A program made the translations under genes and the position numbers. Of a stretch of 64,000 nt of DNA, positions 59,670 through 64,000 are shown one piece after another. A model generated the notes under the pieces. The model saw nothing but the letters and a program-made list of their open reading frames with translations. It did no database searches and had not been told where the DNA came from. Numbering within the stretch: position 1 is the first letter of the stretch; each line of letters begins with the position of its first letter. This DNA is from DATGZH01 sp035297265 (GTDB lineage Bacteria; Actinomycetota; Acidimicrobiia; Acidimicrobiales; RAAP-2): contig DATGZH010000049.1 in the NCBI GenBank assembly GCA_035297265.1, positions 1 to 64,000 on the forward strand, read 5' to 3'.

Positions 59670-61054
59670 CGCGGTTGGCTGACCCGGGTGGCCTTCGCCT
59701 GCTTCGCCTCGTACATGGCGTGGTCGGCCCGGTTGAGGAGGTCCCGGCTCGTGTCGCGGCTGCGGGCCACCGCGGTCCCGATGCTGGCCCCCACGGTGAG
59801 CTCGATGGCCCGGGCGTTGCGGGCCCGGAAGCTGATCGGGGCGGAGAGCGAGCGGTCGATGCGCTGGGCGATCTCGCTCAGCTTCTGCGGGGCCACCTCC
59901 TCCAGCAGGACGACGAACTCGTCCCCGCCGAGCCGGCACACGGTGTCCTGGTCGCGCACGGACTTCACGAAGCGCTTGGCCACCGTCTCGAGGACCCGGT
60001 CGCCCGCCTCGTGCCCGTAGCGGTCGTTGATCGACTTGAAGCCGTCGAGGTCGACGAAGAGGAGGGCGACGACGGTCCCGTCGTCGTGGCGCCGGCGCCG
60101 GCGCCGGAGGGCCTGCTGCATGCGGTCGAACAGGAGGGCCCGGTTGGGCAGGCCGGTCAGGGCGTCGTGGAGGGCGAGGTACTTGAGCTCCGCCTCGAGC
60201 GCCTTGCGCTCGGTCACGTCGGTGAGCGAGCTCACGGCGGCGTAGGGACGGCGCTCGCCGGCGCGGAACAGCGGGTAGGCGTTCACGAGGAGCCAGCGCG
60301 GCTCGTCGCCGCTGAGCGGCACGCCGATCACCCGGCCGATCTGGGCCAGCCCGGTGGTGAGGGCCTGGGCGGCCGGGCTGTCCTCCGGGGCGAGCGGGAG
60401 GCCGTCCTCGTCGACCACCACCCACTCCCGGCCGGCCTGCGGGTCGAGGCCCGCGGTGATCTCGAACATCTGCTCGGCCGCCGCGTTGGCGAGGAGCACG
60501 GTCCGGTCGGCCCGCTGGACGATGATCCCCTCCTCGAGGGCAGAGAGGACCGTCCGGAGGCGGGCCTCGCTCTCGGCGAGCTCGAGGCTGGCCGCCACGG
60601 CCTCGGCGTTGTCGTGCACGACGAGCACGATGAGGTCCCGATCCAGCCGCACGGCTCGGTAGTCGTAGCTGGCCGGCGAGTCCTCGGCCCCCGGGAGCCG
60701 GCCGAAGGAGCCCGAGACGGGCCGGCCGGTGGTGAGTGTGGAGAGACAGGCCCGGAGCGAACCGTTCGTGAGCATCACCGGCCAGAGCTCGCTCGCCCGC
60801 CGGCCCTCGAGCCGCTCGTGGTGGGGCTCGCGGGAGCGGGCCAACTCGTTCATGTACTTGAGCCGGAGGTCGACGGGGTGGCCGTGCTGGTCCCGCACCG
60901 CCTCCCAGAGGGTCACCGCGTCGGGCAGGTGCTCCATCACCTCGACGAGCGTCGGACCCCCGAGGTCGAAGGGCGCGCCGCGCGCCCGTTCGTCCGCAGA
61001 ATCGTGTGCCCCGCCGTCGCGACCCCCGGGGGGTGGGGCGCTCACGCCCTGCAC
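59666..61054 (-). CDS. PAS-GGDEF diguanylate cyclase
   Basis: This is a 462-aa soluble protein with two PAS-like domains (about 35-155 and 165-280). The second contains IIVQRADRTVLLANAAAEQMF and ends DVTERKALEAELKYLALHDALTGLPNR, the usual linker to GGDEF. The catalytic site is RLGGDEFVVLL (376-380), and the inhibitory site RDQD lies five residues upstream (367-370), so product feedback is expected. YGHEAGDRVLE and HAMYEAKQA complete the domain. No EAL domain is present. It is convergent with the kinase gene, the stops overlapping by four bases. Confidence 0.93.
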   Translation of the reverse strand: MQGVSAPPPGGRDGGAHDSADERARGAPFDLGGPTLVEVMEHLPDAVTLWEAVRDQHGHPVDLRLKYMNELARSREPHHERLEGRRASELWPVMLTNGSLRACLSTLTTGRPVSGSFGRLPGAEDSPASYDYRAVRLDRDLIVLVVHDNAEAVAASLELAESEARLRTVLSALEEGIIVQRADRTVLLANAAAEQMFEITAGLDPQAGREWVVVDEDGLPLAPEDSPAAQALTTGLAQIGRVIGVPLSGDEPRWLLVNAYPLFRAGERRPYAAVSSLTDVTERKALEAELKYLALHDALTGLPNRALLFDRMQQALRRRRRRHDDGTVVALLFVDLDGFKSINDRYGHEAGDRVLETVAKRFVKSVRDQDTVCRLGGDEFVVLLEEVAPQKLSEIAQRIDRSLSAPISFRARNARAIELTVGASIGTAVARSRDTSRDLLNRADHAMYEAKQAKATRVSQPR

Positions 61055-61094
61055 TGTACCGACCCCTCCGGAGAGGCGCCTGTCAAGCGGCCGT

Positions 61095-62294
61095 TCAGGG
61101 CACGGCGGCCGGCGTCACGGCGAGGGCGAGCGCCGCGCCGGTGAGCACCTCGGCGGCGACGCGGAGGCACGCCTCGTCGATGGCGAACGTCGGGGCGTGG
61201 TGCGGGCCGCTCGACCCGTCGGGTCGCCCGGCCCCGACGAGGAAGTAACAGCCCGGCACCCGGAGCAAGAACTCGCTCACGTCGTCGCTCGGGGCCACGG
61301 GGGGCATCTGGACCACCTGGCCCTCGGGGAGGAGCCCGACGGCGGTCGCCTCGACCACCGTGGCCGTCGCCGGGTCGTTGACGACGGCCGAGCTGTGGCC
61401 GGGGAGCTGGAGGTCGACGTCGACGGCGTAGGCCTCGCCGACCCGCCGGCAGAGATCGCCCAGCCGCCCGAGGGCCTCCTCCCGCTGGTCGTCGGTGAAG
61501 GTCCGGAGCGTCCCCTCGAGGACGGCGTGCTCGGGCACGACGTTCGGCGCGGTGCCCACCCGGAGCACGCCGGCCGAGCAGACGCAGTGGACCTCCTCGA
61601 AGACGAGGCCCCGGACCACGTCGCCGAGCTCGGCCGAGAGGCGGGTGAGGGCGAGCACCACGTTGCCCTCGTCGCCGGCCATCGCGCCGTGGCCGCCCGG
61701 GCCCCGGAGCGTCACCCGGACGGCGTGGACCTCGGACATGGCCACGCCGGCCCGTACGCCGACCCAGCCGACGGGCAGCGGCGAGGCCACGTGGCAGCCG
61801 ATGAGGCGGGCGCCGGCGGGCAGGTCGTCGAAGAGGCCGGCGTCGAGCATGGCCTGGGCCCCGCCCAGCTGCTCCTCGGCCGGCTGGAAGACGAAGACGT
61901 ACCGGCCGGGGACGTCGCCGGCCCGCGCCGCGAGGAGACGGGCCACGCCGAGGAGGGCGGCCGTGTGAGCGTCGTGGCCGCAGGCGTGCATCACCCCGTC
62001 GACGGCGGAGGCATAAGGGACCTCCACCCGCTCGGCGACCGGGAGGGCGTCCATGTCGGCCCGGAGCACCACGGTGCCCCCGGGCCGGCCACCCTCGAGG
62101 GTGAAGACGGCCCCGGTCGGGAGGGGGAGCGCCGTCTCGGCCAGGCCCAACCCGGCCAGACGTTTCCGCACGAGCGCGGTGGTGGCACGTTCCTCGAAGC
62201 CGAGCTCGGGCCGGCGGTGGAGTTCCCGGCGGGTGTCGACCATCTCGTCGTAGACGCTGGCCACGGCCCCGGCCACGTCGAAGGGGGCGGTCAC
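61095..62294 (-). CDS. M20-family amidohydrolase
   Basis: This is a 399-aa enzyme of the IAL-hydrolase/hippurate-hydrolase group. RRELHRRPELGFEERATTALV is the standard N-terminus. Metal ligands include VMHACGHDAHTA and the catalytic Glu pair FVFQPAEEQLGGA. The dimerisation domain starts VHAVRVTLRGPGGHGAMAGDEGN. The C-terminal motif PSDDVSEFLLRVPGCYFLVG and HHAPTFAIDEACL closes the zinc site. It probably hydrolyses N-acyl or N-carbamoyl amino acids. It is divergent from the sedolisin gene over 150 bases of repeated DNA. Confidence 0.92.
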   Translation of the reverse strand: MTAPFDVAGAVASVYDEMVDTRRELHRRPELGFEERATTALVRKRLAGLGLAETALPLPTGAVFTLEGGRPGGTVVLRADMDALPVAERVEVPYASAVDGVMHACGHDAHTAALLGVARLLAARAGDVPGRYVFVFQPAEEQLGGAQAMLDAGLFDDLPAGARLIGCHVASPLPVGWVGVRAGVAMSEVHAVRVTLRGPGGHGAMAGDEGNVVLALTRLSAELGDVVRGLVFEEVHCVCSAGVLRVGTAPNVVPEHAVLEGTLRTFTDDQREEALGRLGDLCRRVGEAYAVDVDLQLPGHSSAVVNDPATATVVEATAVGLLPEGQVVQMPPVAPSDDVSEFLLRVPGCYFLVGAGRPDGSSGPHHAPTFAIDEACLRVAAEVLTGAALALAVTPAAVP

Positions 62295-62309
62295 CCCGAC
62301 GACACTATT

Positions 62310-62365
62310 GGGCCTCCCCGGGCCTCCGTGGGCCTCCGGACGGATGGCCCCTGGCCGGAGGGGCC
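62310..62365. repeat. 10-bp phased GGGCCTCC repeats plus hairpin
   Basis: GGGCCTCC occurs at 62310-62317, 62320-62327 and 62330-62337, at exactly 10-bp spacing. A perfect 7-bp hairpin GGCCCCT-GGCCGG-AGGGGCC follows at 62346-62365, and another GGCCTCCGG at 62377. It lies in the promoter space between divergent M20 and sedolisin genes. One-turn phasing suggests a regulator-binding array, but GC-rich slippage is also possible. Confidence 0.45.
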
Positions 62366-62449
62366 GAAGACCCTTTGGCCTCCGGGGCCGTTACCCTTCC
62401 GGCCGAAGGGGACCGGGCGCGGAGGGGAGCCACGACGACCTCGACCGGG

Positions 62450-64000
62450 GTGGGGACGCGACACATCATCGGCCTGGTGGCCGCAGTTGTCCTGTCGGCC
62501 GCCGTCCTCGCGGCGCTCCCGGCCACGGGCGGCGCCCTGAGCGCGCCGCTCGTCCGGGTGCCGGCCCTCGGGGCGGCGAGCGGGCCGGCGCACGCCAAGG
62601 ACCTCGGAGCCGTGCCGGGGAGCCAGCGCGTGCGCCTCGACGTGGTGCTGTCCTCGGGCGACCGGGTCGGGATGGACCTCCTCGAGCACGAGCTCTACGA
62701 CCCCACCTCCCCGGAGTTCCACGCCTGGCTGACGCCCACCCAGTTCGACGAGCGCTTCGGGCCGGCCCCCGCCACGGTGGCCGCCGTCGACGCCTGGTTG
62801 CGGGCCACGGGGCTCCAGCCCGGACCGCTCGACGGCTTCGCCGTGCCCGTCAGCGGCTCGGTGAGCCGGCTGTCGCGGGTCCTCGGCGTCCACTTCGACG
62901 ACTACCGGGCCGGACCGAACCAGGGCTACGTGGCGGTCGGCAGCCCGCTCGTGCCCGCCGACCTCGCCCACGGGGCGATCACGACCATCGTGGGTCTCGA
63001 GACCCTCTTCAAGCCGGCGCCGGCCGTCCACCGTCTGACCGCCGACCCGTCCGGTGCGGCGCCCACCGGCGCCGTGGCGCCCCGCACGACGTGCGCGCCG
63101 GCCCAGACGCTCGCCACCGACGACGGCTGGTACACGCTGCCCGGGCTCGGGGCCCACTACGGCATCCCCAACCTGACGGCGGACGGCCTCAACGGCTCGG
63201 GTGAGGTCGTTGCGGTCTACGAGCTCGCCCCGCACGACGCCACGGACATCGCCACCTACGAGAGCTGCTTCGGGCTCACGAACCCGCTCGGCACGGTGAG
63301 CGTCGACGGGGGAGCGGGTGGCGAGAACGGCGGCACGGTCGAGGCCGACCTCGACATCGAGCAGGTGATGAGCCAAGCGCCTGCGGCCACCGTGCGCTCC
63401 TACGAGGGCCCGAACGGCGGCGCCGGCGTCTACGACACCTACAACGCCATGATCAACCCGTCGGGTGGCCAGCCGACCATTCCCCAGGTCATCTCCACCA
63501 GCTGGGGGATCTGCGAAGACGAGATCAGCGTCGGCGGGGAGAGCGCCAACGCCTCGGCCATCGACGCCTTCGACGCGCTCTTCCTGCAGGCGGCCATGCA
63601 GGGCCAGTCGGTCTTCGCCGCCTCGGGGGACTCGGGCTCCGAGGACTGCTGGCACGTCCCGGACAGCGAGTCGGCGGCCGAGGAGGACACCCTCGAGGTC
63701 GACACCCCGGCGCAGAGCCCGTACGTCACGGGCGTCGGCGGGACCTTCCTCACGGCCGGGTCGAGCCCGGTCGAGTCGGTCTGGAACGACTGCCTCGGCA
63801 CCGGGACGGCGACGTGCGCCCAGGCCGGCGGCGGCGGCGGTGGCGGCGGGGTCTCCCGCTACGAGCCGCTGAGCGACCTGCCCATCCAGCCCGAGGCCCA
63901 CGCCGGCTACAGCGGGAACGACCCGTACTACGCGCCGTCCGCGGTGACCACCCCCTGCTCGACCAGCTGCCGGCAGGTGCCCGACCTCTCGAGCAACGCC
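62450..64000 (+). CDS. secreted sedolisin (S53) peptidase, 3-prime truncated by window
   Basis: This is the first 517 codons, from the GTG at 62450. A signal peptide (IIGLVAAVVLSAAVLAALPA) is followed by the activation prodomain: LDVVLSSGDRVGMDLLEHEL, YDPTSPEFHAWLTPTQFDER and FGPAPATVAAVDAWLRATGL. The catalytic domain starts near HYGIPNL. GGTVEADLDIEQV provides the Glu/Asp pair (E-A-D-L-D). STSWGICED follows, and FAASGDSGSEDC supplies the oxyanion Asp. An eight-Gly run precedes VSRYEP. The catalytic Ser of G-T-S is beyond the window edge. It is an acid-active, secreted serine-carboxyl peptidase whose own prodomain must be removed. The C-terminal end is unseen. Confidence 0.9.
   Translation, partial: MGTRHIIGLVAAVVLSAAVLAALPATGGALSAPLVRVPALGAASGPAHAKDLGAVPGSQRVRLDVVLSSGDRVGMDLLEHELYDPTSPEFHAWLTPTQFDERFGPAPATVAAVDAWLRATGLQPGPLDGFAVPVSGSVSRLSRVLGVHFDDYRAGPNQGYVAVGSPLVPADLAHGAITTIVGLETLFKPAPAVHRLTADPSGAAPTGAVAPRTTCAPAQTLATDDGWYTLPGLGAHYGIPNLTADGLNGSGEVVAVYELAPHDATDIATYESCFGLTNPLGTVSVDGGAGGENGGTVEADLDIEQVMSQAPAATVRSYEGPNGGAGVYDTYNAMINPSGGQPTIPQVISTSWGICEDEISVGGESANASAIDAFDALFLQAAMQGQSVFAASGDSGSEDCWHVPDSESAAEEDTLEVDTPAQSPYVTGVGGTFLTAGSSPVESVWNDCLGTGTATCAQAGGGGGGGGVSRYEPLSDLPIQPEAHAGYSGNDPYYAPSAVTTPCSTSCRQVPDLSSNA

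Overview
The window is high-GC DNA with GTG-rich starts and many ATGA/GTGA gene overlaps. It encodes SenX3/RegX3-like signalling, CtaA/CtaB, DUF2510-type GWW..DGRWYPP domains and an SCO6880/SCO6881-type type IV secretion locus. Together these point to an actinobacterium. An Acidimicrobiia-like lineage is my best guess, but that is inference because there is no rRNA or other lineage marker here.

Layout. Positions 1-2900: loose DNA with a small DUF2510 membrane protein, a gene-tail remnant, an EthD-like protein and a secreted RCC1-repeat protein. Positions 2975-3175: tRNA-Phe and tRNA-Asp, then an MntP-like manganese exporter. Positions 3884-15797: two very large genes in tandem, a cyclase/AAA-ATPase/TPR regulator of 1294 aa and a secreted protein of about 2650 aa with beta-propeller, PKD, LHSIP-repeat, gingipain-like and Ig-like regions. 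Positions 15981-25665: a Pro-rich membrane protein, an HD-domain protein, DUF1272, a branched-chain-type binding protein, YceI, a YtrA-type GntR/ABC-2 operon with a clear palindrome upstream, and an FtsX-like permease.

Positions 26018-43356 look like accessory, partly decayed DNA ending at tRNA-Glu. The intact genes are a zf-UBP protein coupled to a cNMP/thioredoxin-reductase-like fusion, a HAD-small ORF-GH65-USP operon (disaccharide phosphorolysis or hydrolysis plus stress), and a catabolic set (amidohydrolase, SDR, DUF2255, aldo/keto reductase, thioesterase, alpha/beta hydrolase, nitroreductase, TetR, P450). Between them lie fragments of an alcohol dehydrogenase, an aldehyde dehydrogenase, an aldo/keto reductase, an SDR and possibly a LuxR regulator.

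Positions 43451-62294 are core-like: heme A synthesis (ctaA/ctaB divergent), a TlpA-like thioredoxin, an ABC-2 exporter, serS, and a SenX3/RegX3-like two-component system. A compact six-gene type IV secretion-like cluster follows (51543-58112): pilin-like DUF6112, TrbL/VirB6-like, PrgI/SCO6880-like, an unknown, a VirB4-like ATPase and a VirD4-like coupling ATPase, with no relaxase in sight. Then come bluB, a ROK/polyphosphate-glucokinase-like kinase, a PAS-GGDEF cyclase, an M20 amidohydrolase and the first 517 codons of a secreted sedolisin that runs off the window end.

The best candidates for something new are the relaxase-less secretion cluster, the giant LHSIP-repeat protein with its adjacent cyclase regulator, and the zf-UBP/cNMP-oxidoreductase pair that lacks redox cysteines.
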